Source of the DNA: Mesorhizobium huakuii
Lineage (GTDB): Bacteria; Pseudomonadota; Alphaproteobacteria; Rhizobiales; Rhizobiaceae
Assembly (NCBI RefSeq): GCF_014189455.1
Contig: NZ_CP050296.1
Coordinates: 4,894,001 to 4,958,000 of the forward strand
Direction: 5' to 3'
DNA: 64,000 nucleotides
Notes under the pieces: generated by a model
What the model saw: the letters and a program-made list of their open reading frames with translations, nothing else
The model's database searches: none
Told to the model about the DNA's origin: nothing
Shown: positions 55,946-64,000 of the stretch, piece by piece
Position numbering within the stretch: position 1 is the first letter of the stretch
Layout: the number at the start of each line of letters is the position of its first letter
Program-made: the position numbers and the translations under genes

Positions 55946-57343
55946 CTAACGCGCCGCCCGCGCGCGGCGGCTGACGTAATCTTCCACCATTTTCAGGTCG
56001 GATGGAAGTACCGTGTATTTTTCCTCAAATGTCATCAATCCCCCTAGCCATGCGGGCAGGGCAGGCGAGACGCCGCTGGCGGCCTCGACGGCGGCCGGGA
56101 ATTTTGCCGGATGGGCGGTGCCCAGCACCACCATGGGCACAGCACCTGCCGCCTTGCCCGCCGCGACATGCACGGCTGCGGCTGTATGCGGATCGAGCAG
56201 GTAGTTGCTGGCCGCGAGCGTCGAGCGGATGGTGGCGGCGACCTCGTCCATGGTGGCACGGCCGGCGTCGAATTCGGACCGCATCCCATTGATTTCGCGG
56301 GCTTCTATGGTGAAGGCGCCGGACTGCTTCAGGCCGTCCATGTAGCGCCGCACCGTCGCAGCGTCACGGTTCGAGGCCTCGAACAGCAGGCGTTCGAAAT
56401 TCGATGACACCTGGATATCCATCGACGGCGAGGTGGTCGCAAAGACGCCCTTGGTGCGGTATTCGCCGGTCGCGAAGGTGCGCGCCAATATGTCGTTGTC
56501 GTTGGTGGCGATGACCAGCCTTTCGATCGGCAGGCCCATCTTCTTGGCGGCGTAGCCGGCGAAGATATCGCCGAAATTGCCGGTCGGCACGGTGAAGGAC
56601 ACCGGCCTGTCCGGCGCGCCGAGCGACAGGGCCGAGGAGAAATAATAGACGATCTGGGCCATGATGCGGGCCCAGTTGATCGAATTGACCCCCGACAGCG
56701 CCACCCGGTCGCGGAAGGCGTGGTCGTTGAACATGTCCTTGAGCAGGCCCTGGCAGTCGTCGAAATTGCCTTCGATCGCCAGCGCATGGACGTTCTCGGC
56801 CTTCGACGTCGTCATCTGCCGCTGCTGCACCGGCGAAACGCGGCCATGCGGGAACAGGATGAAGATGTCGGTGCGGCTGCGTCCGGCAAAGGCATCGATC
56901 GCCGCGCCGCCGGTGTCGCCCGAGGTGGCACCGACGATGGTGGCATGCTGGCCGCGTTCGGCAAGCACATGGTCCATCAGCCGGGCGAGCAACTGCATCG
57001 CCACATCCTTGAACGCCAGCGTCGGCCCATGGAAGAGTTCGAGGACAAAGGTGTTGGAGCCGGTCTGCACCAGCGGGCAGACGGCTTCGTGGCGGAAGGT
57101 GGCATAGGCTTCGCGCACCAGGCGTTCGAAGACCGGCGCTGCGATTTCACCGCCAAGGAACGGCGTCAGCACGCGGATCGCGAGATCGGGATAGGCAAGG
57201 CCACGCATGGCGCGGATCTCGGATGGCGAAAACTGCGGCCACTCGCGCGGCACGTAAAGCCCGCCATCGCGCGCCAGCCCCGCCAGCACGGCATCGGAAA
57301 ATCCAAGCGCGGGTGCTTCCCCGCGCGTACTCACATATTGCAT
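55946..57343 (-). CDS. thrC: Threonine synthase
   Basis: A 465-residue PLP enzyme that converts O-phosphohomoserine to threonine. The PLP Lys is in FHGPTLAFKDVAMQLL, the phosphate-binding region is ATSGDTGGAAIDAF, and the N-terminus MQYVSTRGEAPALGFSDAVL is typical. Length matches the class II (bacterial/yeast) form. It leads an operon with the M16 peptidase. Confidence 0.97.
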   Translation of the reverse strand: MQYVSTRGEAPALGFSDAVLAGLARDGGLYVPREWPQFSPSEIRAMRGLAYPDLAIRVLTPFLGGEIAAPVFERLVREAYATFRHEAVCPLVQTGSNTFVLELFHGPTLAFKDVAMQLLARLMDHVLAERGQHATIVGATSGDTGGAAIDAFAGRSRTDIFILFPHGRVSPVQQRQMTTSKAENVHALAIEGNFDDCQGLLKDMFNDHAFRDRVALSGVNSINWARIMAQIVYYFSSALSLGAPDRPVSFTVPTGNFGDIFAGYAAKKMGLPIERLVIATNDNDILARTFATGEYRTKGVFATTSPSMDIQVSSNFERLLFEASNRDAATVRRYMDGLKQSGAFTIEAREINGMRSEFDAGRATMDEVAATIRSTLAASNYLLDPHTAAAVHVAAGKAAGAVPMVVLGTAHPAKFPAAVEAASGVSPALPAWLGGLMTFEEKYTVLPSDLKMVEDYVSRRARAAR

Positions 57344-57473
57344 GTCTCAGTCCCGTTGCCGCTTGGCTTTTCCGTTCACCACAAGGTGGTTAATTTCTGT
57401 GCCGGCTCCAGTCGCATTTTTGCCGCGCCGTTGATATACGTCACCAGCTTTACGAGAGGGAAGTGGGAGTTTC

Positions 57474-58202
57474 ATGGCGTTTCGTACATCAAGTGGTCGC
57501 TTTTTGGCGGGTCTTGCGCTCACCGGCTTTATGCTCGCCGCCGCCGGCTGCCAATCGGGCGACAATGGCATCCTTAACCTCGGTTTCGGCAAGAAGGACC
57601 CAACAGCGCCACCGCCGCCGCAGGATCCCAAGATTCTGGCCAGCCAGTTGAACGCCTATTGCCCGAGGGTGGCGGTGCGTGACGGTACGGCCTTCTTCAA
57701 CACCTATGTCAACGAGGTCAAGAAGCCCAAGCCGAAGCTCAAGAAGACCGGCGACGCCGAGGCGGATGCGGCTGCCCAGGCCGCGGCTGACGCCGCCGCT
57801 GCCACTCCGCCCGACGATTCGGCGAGGATCATTTACCAGGCCTCGATTGCCGACGTGACCCGCGATTGCAGTCGCGCCGACGGCCAGCTGACGATGAAGA
57901 TCGCGGTCGCCGGCAAGATCGTGCCGGGACCGAAGTTCACACCCGGCACCATCACCATGCCGATCCGCACAGCGGTGATGCACGGCACCGATGTGCTCTA
58001 CTCGCAGATTCACCAGTATCAGGTTCAGGTCACCGATCCGTCGGTGGCCACCCAGTTCGTCTTCACCGATTCCAATGTCGTCGTGCCGGCACCGACCGCG
58101 CAGGATTATCAGGCCTATGCCGGCTATGACGAAACCGCGCCGAAGGCGACGACCGACAAGCCGAAGAAGACCCATAGGAAGAAGGCCGCGGCCACGAACT
58201 AG
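57474..58202 (+). CDS. Putative lipoprotein of unknown function
   Basis: A 242-residue protein. A lipobox (GFMLAAAGC, Cys near 26) predicts lipid attachment. The mature part has a Pro-rich start, an Ala/Asp-rich low-complexity linker (DAAAQAAADAAAATPPDD), a conserved-looking beta region (ITMPIRTAVMHGTDVLYSQIHQYQVQV) and a Lys-rich tail (KKTHRKKAAA). No family is recognised. It diverges from thrC and converges on a HAD phosphatase. Confidence 0.82.
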   Translation: MAFRTSSGRFLAGLALTGFMLAAAGCQSGDNGILNLGFGKKDPTAPPPPQDPKILASQLNAYCPRVAVRDGTAFFNTYVNEVKKPKPKLKKTGDAEADAAAQAAADAAAATPPDDSARIIYQASIADVTRDCSRADGQLTMKIAVAGKIVPGPKFTPGTITMPIRTAVMHGTDVLYSQIHQYQVQVTDPSVATQFVFTDSNVVVPAPTAQDYQAYAGYDETAPKATTDKPKKTHRKKAAATN

Positions 58203-58214
58203 TATTGGGGACAG

Positions 58215-58232
58215 CGTGCGCCTTGGCGCACG
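58215..58232. terminator. Hairpin between convergent lipoprotein and HAD genes
   Basis: A perfect 8-bp stem CGTGCGCC/GGCGCACG with loop TT fills the 32-bp gap. It could stop transcription in both directions; no T-run is present. Confidence 0.5.
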
Positions 58233-58234
58233 TC

Positions 58235-58924
58235 TCAGGCGTCGGCCGACCATTCCGAGAGCGCCGCGATCACGCTTTTCAGCTCGGCCCAGCGGCGGAT
58301 CACCGTCTCGGCACCGGCTTCGGTCAGCGCGTCGGCATGGCCGGGATAGCTGTGGCTGGCGCCGGTGAAGCCGATCACCCGCATGCCGGCCGCCCTGGCG
58401 CCGGTGACGCCGTGCACGGAATCCTCGATGACGAAAGTGTTCACCGGGTTCGCGCCGAGTTTTTCCGCCGCGAGCAGGAACACGTCCGGCGCCGGCTTGG
58501 TCTTTTTGCTCGGTATCTCCAGCGCCGAGAAGATGCGGCCGGCGAAGAACGGCAGCAGATGCACTTTCTCCAGCATGAATTCTATCCGCTCCGAGCGTGA
58601 GTTGGAGCAGATGCAGAGTTGCGCGGTGACCGAGGCGACCGCCTCGCGCACGCCTTCTATGGCACGCACATCGCTGCGCAGTTTGCGGTCGACGAGCTCT
58701 TCGGCGCGGTCGATCAGCGACGCCTGGAACGGGATTTTGGACTTCTCCTCGATCCGCATCAGGATGTCCTTGAACGTCAGGCCGGCATAGGTCTCGGCAA
58801 CCTCCTCGGCGGAGATTTCATATCCGGCCAACGTTATCAGCTCAGCCTCGACCCGCGCGGCGATGATTTCGGAATCGACGAGCACGCCGTCGCAATCGAA
58901 GATGACAAGGTCTGGCTGGGGCAT
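58235..58924 (-). CDS. HAD-family phosphatase (subfamily IA)
   Basis: A 229-residue haloacid dehalogenase-like hydrolase. The nucleophile motif is LVIFDCDGVLVDSE, motif II is in LCICSNSRSER, motif III Lys in KPAPDVFLLAAEKLG, and motif IV in FVIEDSVHGVTGARAAG. It resembles phosphoglycolate and sugar-phosphate phosphatases. The ATG at 58924 is chosen because the nucleophile motif starts six residues later. The substrate is unknown. Confidence 0.92.
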   Translation of the reverse strand: MPQPDLVIFDCDGVLVDSEIIAARVEAELITLAGYEISAEEVAETYAGLTFKDILMRIEEKSKIPFQASLIDRAEELVDRKLRSDVRAIEGVREAVASVTAQLCICSNSRSERIEFMLEKVHLLPFFAGRIFSALEIPSKKTKPAPDVFLLAAEKLGANPVNTFVIEDSVHGVTGARAAGMRVIGFTGASHSYPGHADALTEAGAETVIRRWAELKSVIAALSEWSADA

Positions 58925-59018
58925 GGTGATCCGGGACAAGGAAGATGGAGGAAGGCCGCGATGGGCCCAGGCGGCGCGGCATACACCAACGGTCCGGCCT
59001 TCGCAAACGGAGCGAGCG

Positions 59019-59023
59019 ATTCC
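59019..59023. promoter_or_regulatory. GANTC site upstream of ccrM
   Basis: GATTC lies 80 bp before the ccrM start. CcrM methylates GANTC, and methylation sites in its own promoter are part of its cell-cycle control in Caulobacter. A single site may be chance. Confidence 0.3.
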
Positions 59024-59099
59024 TTCGACCTTCACCGAATATTTACGCTGATCGGTAACCATAACGGGGAGTAAACAGTAACGCGTGCCCTGGGTGTAA

Positions 59100-60236
<1,137 letters not shown>

Positions 60237-60276
60237 TCCCCTGCCGAATTATTGCGTATCGCGTTGAATCAAAATC

Positions 60277-60915
60277 TCAGCGGATCGCCGCAAGCGATTC
60301 AGATCGCGCCTTGATTCCAAAGCGCTCAAGATCTGCTTGAAGCGTCCTGGCATCGGTGAACAGCACCGATTGCCAGCCCGCTGCTCGGGCGCCGTCGACA
60401 TTCTTCTGGCTGTCGTCGATGAACAGCGTGGCTGACGGCTCAAGGCCGAACGCCGCGACGTGATGGTCGTAGATGGCGCGGTCTGGTTTGATCTGGCGGA
60501 TATCGGCCGAGACCGTCACGCCGCGCGGGCGGCTGAGAAAGTCGAAACGCTGCCTGGCTTCGGCAAGCGTGTCGGCGGCGAAGTTGGTCAGCATGGTCAC
60601 ATCGTGGCCGCTCTCGATCAGGTCGAGCATGATGGCGACGCTGTCATCATAGGCGTGCGGTACCATTTCGTGCCAGTGGCGGCGGAAATTGCGGATATTT
60701 TCCGCGTGATCGGGATGGTCCGCGATCAGCAGCGCCTCCGCCTCTTCCCAGGTCCGGCCGCGATCCTGCTCGATGTTCCAGTCATGCGTGCAGACATTGT
60801 CGAAAAACCACTTTCTCTCTTCGGCATCGGGAATGAGGCGGCTGAACGGGATATTCGGGTCGTAGTGGATCAGCACCTTGCCGATGTCGAAAACGATGTG
60901 GCGGATCTCGGTCAT
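60277..60915 (-). CDS. HAD-family hydrolase
   Basis: A 212-residue HAD phosphatase-like protein. The nucleophile loop is HIVFDIGKVLIHYDP, where the second motif Asp is replaced by Lys (D-I-G-K instead of D-x-D). LTNFAADTL is motif II, the Lys of motif III is in IKPDRAIYD, and FIDDSQKNVDGARAAGW is motif IV. The missing second Asp is seen in several HAD-IA relatives and may change or weaken activity. It lies 10 bp after mutY on the same strand. Confidence 0.88.
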   Translation of the reverse strand: MTEIRHIVFDIGKVLIHYDPNIPFSRLIPDAEERKWFFDNVCTHDWNIEQDRGRTWEEAEALLIADHPDHAENIRNFRRHWHEMVPHAYDDSVAIMLDLIESGHDVTMLTNFAADTLAEARQRFDFLSRPRGVTVSADIRQIKPDRAIYDHHVAAFGLEPSATLFIDDSQKNVDGARAAGWQSVLFTDARTLQADLERFGIKARSESLAAIR

Positions 60916-60925
60916 GAAGCCTCTT

Positions 60926-62043
60926 TCAATGCGGGCGTTGCTTTTTCGTCGCGCCGGGTATCGCAGCCTCGATTGCCTTTTTCATGACAGTGGGCAGGGC
61001 CTCCCCGGAAATCTCACGGGCGGGTGACCAGAAATGCCCTGCCGGCGCATCACCTTTGATATGGGCGCGAAAGACTTCGAGCTCGAGTGCGAAATGGGTG
61101 AAGACATGCGTGATTGCCCCGGCACGCCGCCAGTCGCCGGGAAAGGGTGCTGCCGCCTGCGTGGTGGCTCCGTCCACTCGCGCCGTCCAGGCCGTTGTCG
61201 GCACCTCGGTCATGCCGCCGAGCAAACCTTTCTCGGGCCGTTTGCGCAGAAGAATGGCGCCGTCCTCACGCACGGCGACGAAAGCGGCACCGCGCCGCTG
61301 CGGCTTGTCGGCCTTTGGCAGCCGCACCGGGAAATTTTCGGGGTCGCCTAAGACGACGGCGCTGCAGCCGTCCCGCAGCGGGCACAGCATGCAGCGCGGA
61401 CGGCGCGGCGTGCAGATCGTGGCGCCGAGATCCATCATCGCCTGGGCGAAGTCGCCCGGCCTTGCCGCCGGCACCATGGCTTCGACATGGGCACGTATCT
61501 CGGGCTTGGCTTCGCTGAGCGGCGTCGTGATTGAAAACAGCCTCGATATGACGCGTTCGACATTGCCGTCGACAACGGCGGCGGGGCGGTCGAAGGCGAT
61601 CGCGGTAATTGCCGCCGAGGTGTAGGCGCCGATGCCGGGCAGGTCTCTCAAACCGGCCTCGGTATCGGGAAACCGGCCGCCACGCGCCGCCACCAGATCG
61701 GCGCAGGCCTTGAGGTTGCGTGCGCGGGAATAATAACCGAGCCCCGCCCAGGCCTTCATTACGTCCTCGGTCGGCGCCGCGCCAGCGCTTCGACATCAGG
61801 CCACTTCTCGACAAAGGTGCGGAAATAGGATTTCACCGCCTCGACGGTGGTCTGCTGCAGCATGACCTCGGACAGCCAGATACGGTAGGGATCGGGCCGC
61901 ACGCCGCGTGCATGGTCGCGCGGGCTCACGCGCCACGGCAGTTCACGGTGGTGCACGTCGTACCAGGCCAGAAGGCGCGATGCGGTATCGTCCGGCATAG
62001 CCTTAGGGGTCTGGGCCTTGCGGGTCTGGTCTGCTGGTGCCAT
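60926..62043 (-). pseudogene. mutY: Adenine DNA glycosylase, frameshifted
   Basis: MutY removes adenine paired with 8-oxoguanine. The first ~90 codons (from ATG 62043; YRIWLSEVMLQQTTVEAV with the catalytic Glu) end in the wrong frame as …LARRRPRT. The rest (MKAWAGLGYYSRARN, LPGIGAYTSAAI, catalytic-region VVDGNVERV, Fe–S Cys CTPRRPRCMLCPLRDGC, NUDIX-like C-terminus) continues in another frame from about 61759. One base seems missing within GGCGCCGCGC at 61772–61783. Restoring it gives 372 residues, normal for MutY. If real, this would be a mutator allele; a sequence error is equally possible. Confidence 0.88.
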
Positions 62044-62094
62044 TGATCGTGTAGGCCTGGCCGGTATTGCTGGGGTCGTGGCTGGAGAACGTAC

Positions 62095-62604
62095 ATGGCA
62101 GGGAGAACGCCCTACGGCAATCCCGTCCCGGTGAGCGATCTCGCCACCAAAATCCTCGATCCGGTGCTGCGCAAGCGGGCAGGCATGTCGATTGGTCTCG
62201 TTCAGTCCTGGGAAGAGATTGCCGGACCGCGGCTTGCCAGCCGCTCGCGGCCCGAAAAGATCCAGTGGCCGCGCCGCTTGCATGAGGACGATCCGTTCGA
62301 GCCGGCAGTGCTGGTTGTCGCTTGCGAGGGCATGGCGGCACTTCACCTGCAGCACGAGACCGGCGAGATCATCAACCGCGTCAACGCTTTCCTCGGCTTT
62401 ACGGCAATAGGCCGCATCAGGATCGTGCAAAAACCGGTGACGACGGACAAAGGACGGCCTAAACCGACCTTCAGGCCTTTGACGGCGGCGGAGCAGACGA
62501 AATTGTCCAGCACGGTCGAACTGATCGAGGATGACGGACTGCGCGCCTCGCTGGAAAGGCTTGGCGCAACCATTTTGGGTGAAAGGAAGTCAAAAACCCC
62601 TTGA
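62095..62604 (+). CDS. DUF721 (DciA-like) domain protein
   Basis: A 169-residue protein. The DUF721 domain covers about residues 20–110 (RAGMSIGLVQSWEEIAGPRLA … INRVNAFLGF). Some DUF721 proteins (DciA) load the replicative helicase DnaB in bacteria lacking DnaC, which fits alphaproteobacteria, but this is inferred. It diverges from mutY by 51 bp and precedes the dsbA-like gene and smc, a common rhizobial order. Confidence 0.88.
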   Translation: MAGRTPYGNPVPVSDLATKILDPVLRKRAGMSIGLVQSWEEIAGPRLASRSRPEKIQWPRRLHEDDPFEPAVLVVACEGMAALHLQHETGEIINRVNAFLGFTAIGRIRIVQKPVTTDKGRPKPTFRPLTAAEQTKLSSTVELIEDDGLRASLERLGATILGERKSKTP

Positions 62605-62758
62605 AGACAGTCATGGATTTGTCGTCAACATCTCGCATTCGTGATCGCCTCTGTCAGGTTTCACGATTGGATTGGGGATGGAGATGCCTTAATTCGCGCC
62701 AACTCTCGCCTTTTCGTGCCTTTGCATTGCAAAATTCAACCCTTGTCAGGTGATTCGT

Positions 62759-63502
62759 ATGAACCGTCCTCCGTTCGGCAAAAGTCTGTCTCGCAGAAAC
62801 GTCCTGTCTTCGCTGGCCGCCATTCCGGCGGTGGCCCTGCTCGCCGCCTGCAGCGACTCCGGCGAACAGGCCAAGGCGGCGGATGTGAAGCCCGCCGATC
62901 CGGCCGCTCCCGCGAAGCCTGCCACGCCGGCTGCCGCTCAGGTTCCCGAGTCTCAGGGCAACGTCGACATGGCTGAACTGCTGAAGCCGGGCGCGCTGCC
63001 TGACAAGCAGCTCGGCAAGGATGACGCCAAGGTCACCATTGTCGAATACGCCTCGATGACCTGTCCGCACTGCGCGCATTTCGCCGCAACCACCTTCCCG
63101 GACCTGAAGAAGAAGTATATCGACACCGGCAAGGCGCGCTACATCCTGCGCGAATTCCCGTTCGATCCGAGCGCGGAAGCCGGTTTCATGCTGGCGCGCT
63201 GCGCCAAGGATAACTATTTCCCGATGGTGGACGTGCTGTTTGCCCAGCAGGCGAACTGGGTTGGCGTGTCGAACACCAAGGATGCGCTGCTGCAAATCTC
63301 GAAGCTCGCCGGTTTTACACAGGAGTCCTTCGAAGCCTGCTTGACGGACCAGAAACTTCTGGACGATGTGAGATCGGTCCAGAAGCGCGGCGCCAATGAA
63401 TTCAAGGTCGACTCGACACCGACCTTCTTCATCAACGGTAAGACCTACAAAGGGGCGATGTCGATTGAGGAAATGTCGGCCATCATCGACCCTCTGCTCT
63501 GA
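62759..63502 (+). CDS. DsbA-family thioredoxin-fold lipoprotein
   Basis: A 247-residue exported protein. A twin-Arg-like start (SLSRRNVLSSLAAIPAVALLAAC) ends in a lipobox Cys. A Pro/Ala-rich linker leads to a DsbA/DsbG-like thioredoxin domain with redox site MTCPHCAHFA and cis-Pro in VDSTPTFFING. It probably acts as a thiol oxidoreductase at the outer face of the inner membrane. The ATG at 62759 follows AGGTG; an in-frame GTG is at 62750. Confidence 0.93.
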   Translation: MNRPPFGKSLSRRNVLSSLAAIPAVALLAACSDSGEQAKAADVKPADPAAPAKPATPAAAQVPESQGNVDMAELLKPGALPDKQLGKDDAKVTIVEYASMTCPHCAHFAATTFPDLKKKYIDTGKARYILREFPFDPSAEAGFMLARCAKDNYFPMVDVLFAQQANWVGVSNTKDALLQISKLAGFTQESFEACLTDQKLLDDVRSVQKRGANEFKVDSTPTFFINGKTYKGAMSIEEMSAIIDPLL

Positions 63503-63559
63503 CATCAGGTCAGCGCTGAAGCGGCAGCGTTTCGGCGCTCGCCTTTATGGGGCGCGTGA

Positions 63560-64000
63560 ATGAAGTTTTCGCGCCTCCGCCTCCTTGGTTTCAAGTCCTT
63601 CGTCGAGCCCGGCGAGTTCGTCATCGAACGCGGGCTGACGGGTATTGTCGGGCCGAACGGCTGCGGCAAGTCGAACCTTGTCGAGGCGCTGCGCTGGGTG
63701 ATGGGCGAAAGCTCGTACAAGAACATGCGCGCGTCCGGCATGGACGACGTCATCTTTTCCGGCTCGGGCACGCGGCCTGCGCGCAACACCGCCGAAGTCA
63801 CGCTTTTCCTCGACAACAGCGACCGCTCGGCACCGGCCGCCTTCAACGACGCCGATGAATTGCAGGTGTCGCGCCGCATCGAGCGCGAGGCCGGCTCGCT
63901 CTACCGCATCAACGGCAAGGAAGCTCGCGCCAAGGATGTGCAGCTTCTGTTCGCCGACCAGTCGACCGGTGCACGCTCGCCGTCCATGGTCGGGCAGGGC
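63560..64000 (+). CDS. smc: Chromosome segregation protein SMC, N-terminal part (runs off window)
   Basis: 147 codons are present and the gene continues past the window end. The start [20 protein letters not shown] and the Walker A motif [22 protein letters not shown] mark a structural-maintenance-of-chromosomes ATPase. SASDVIF-like [13 protein letters not shown] and the lobe ending SRIERE match the N-terminal ATPase lobe. Full SMC proteins are about 1,150 residues. They condense and align the chromosome with ScpA and ScpB. It lies 57 bp after the dsbA-like gene. Confidence 0.95.
   Translation, partial: MKFSRLRLLGFKSFVEPGEFVIERGLTGIVGPNGCGKSNLVEALRWVMGESSYKNMRASGMDDVIFSGSGTRPARNTAEVTLFLDNSDRSAPAAFNDADELQVSRRIEREAGSLYRINGKEARAKDVQLLFADQSTGARSPSMVGQG

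Overview
The window is GC-rich, densely coding DNA from an alphaproteobacterium of the order Hyphomicrobiales. Mesorhizobium or a close relative is the best guess. The reasons are the rhizobial gene order (pdxH–dnaJ–fabI–aroC–ribBA; coxB-coxA-ctaB-ctaG-coxC-DUF983-SURF1-ispH-thrB-rnhA; mutY/DUF721–dsbA–smc), the CcrM-type cell-cycle methyltransferase, the IalB-like and BTLCP proteins, and two copies of an intergenic repeat of a kind I associate with Mesorhizobium. No tRNA, rRNA, CRISPR array or prophage was recognised. Almost everything is chromosomal core, with a few accessory insertions.

Region by region. 0–5.5 kb: a LysR regulator divergent from a phytanoyl-CoA dioxygenase, then purD, a secreted GH25 lysozyme-like protein, and a GNAT/DUF1778 toxin–antitoxin pair with a perfect palindromic operator. 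5.9–9.9 kb: a fatty-acid catabolic acyl-CoA dehydrogenase cut in two by a complete IS256-family element (1,399 bp, 9-bp target duplication), followed by an enoyl-CoA hydratase. 9.9–17.3 kb: pdxH (frameshifted), a surface-antigen lipoprotein, a DnaJ-like chaperone, fabI, a phosphatase, aroC and ribBA. 17.3–19.3 kb: an MFS exporter and a TetR repressor with three identical-arm operators between them. 20–24 kb: bluB under a cobalamin riboswitch, a histone-deacetylase-like enzyme, xseB and a pirin. 24–29 kb: dxs, tlyA and a TrmA-family RNA methyltransferase, so isoprenoid supply and RNA modification. 29–37 kb: an exported caspase-fold protein lacking both catalytic residues, a PsiF-like protein, a BTLCP protease, a VapBC pair, a sirtuin, tldD and an IalB protein. 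37–47.6 kb: the aa3 cytochrome c oxidase locus with its haem-O and copper-insertion factors and SURF1, running into ispH, thrB and rnhA. 47.7–51 kb: a ParDE pair, peroxiredoxin, a DsbD-like protein and YqgE. 51–57 kb: a GGDEF/EAL protein, a GNAT enzyme, an M16 peptidase and thrC. 57–64 kb: a lipoprotein, two HAD phosphatases, ccrM, mutY (frameshifted), a DUF721 protein, a DsbA-like lipoprotein and the start of smc.

The most notable observations are the pseudo-caspase (His to Gln and Cys to Ala) with its long repetitive tail, the exactly reconstructable IS disruption, the triple CATACG-N3-CGTATG operator, single-base indels in pdxH, mutY and probably ctaG, and the B12 riboswitch controlling bluB. 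No obviously new multi-gene system was found. The pseudo-caspase is the best candidate for undescribed biology. Frameshift calls depend on base accuracy that cannot be checked here.
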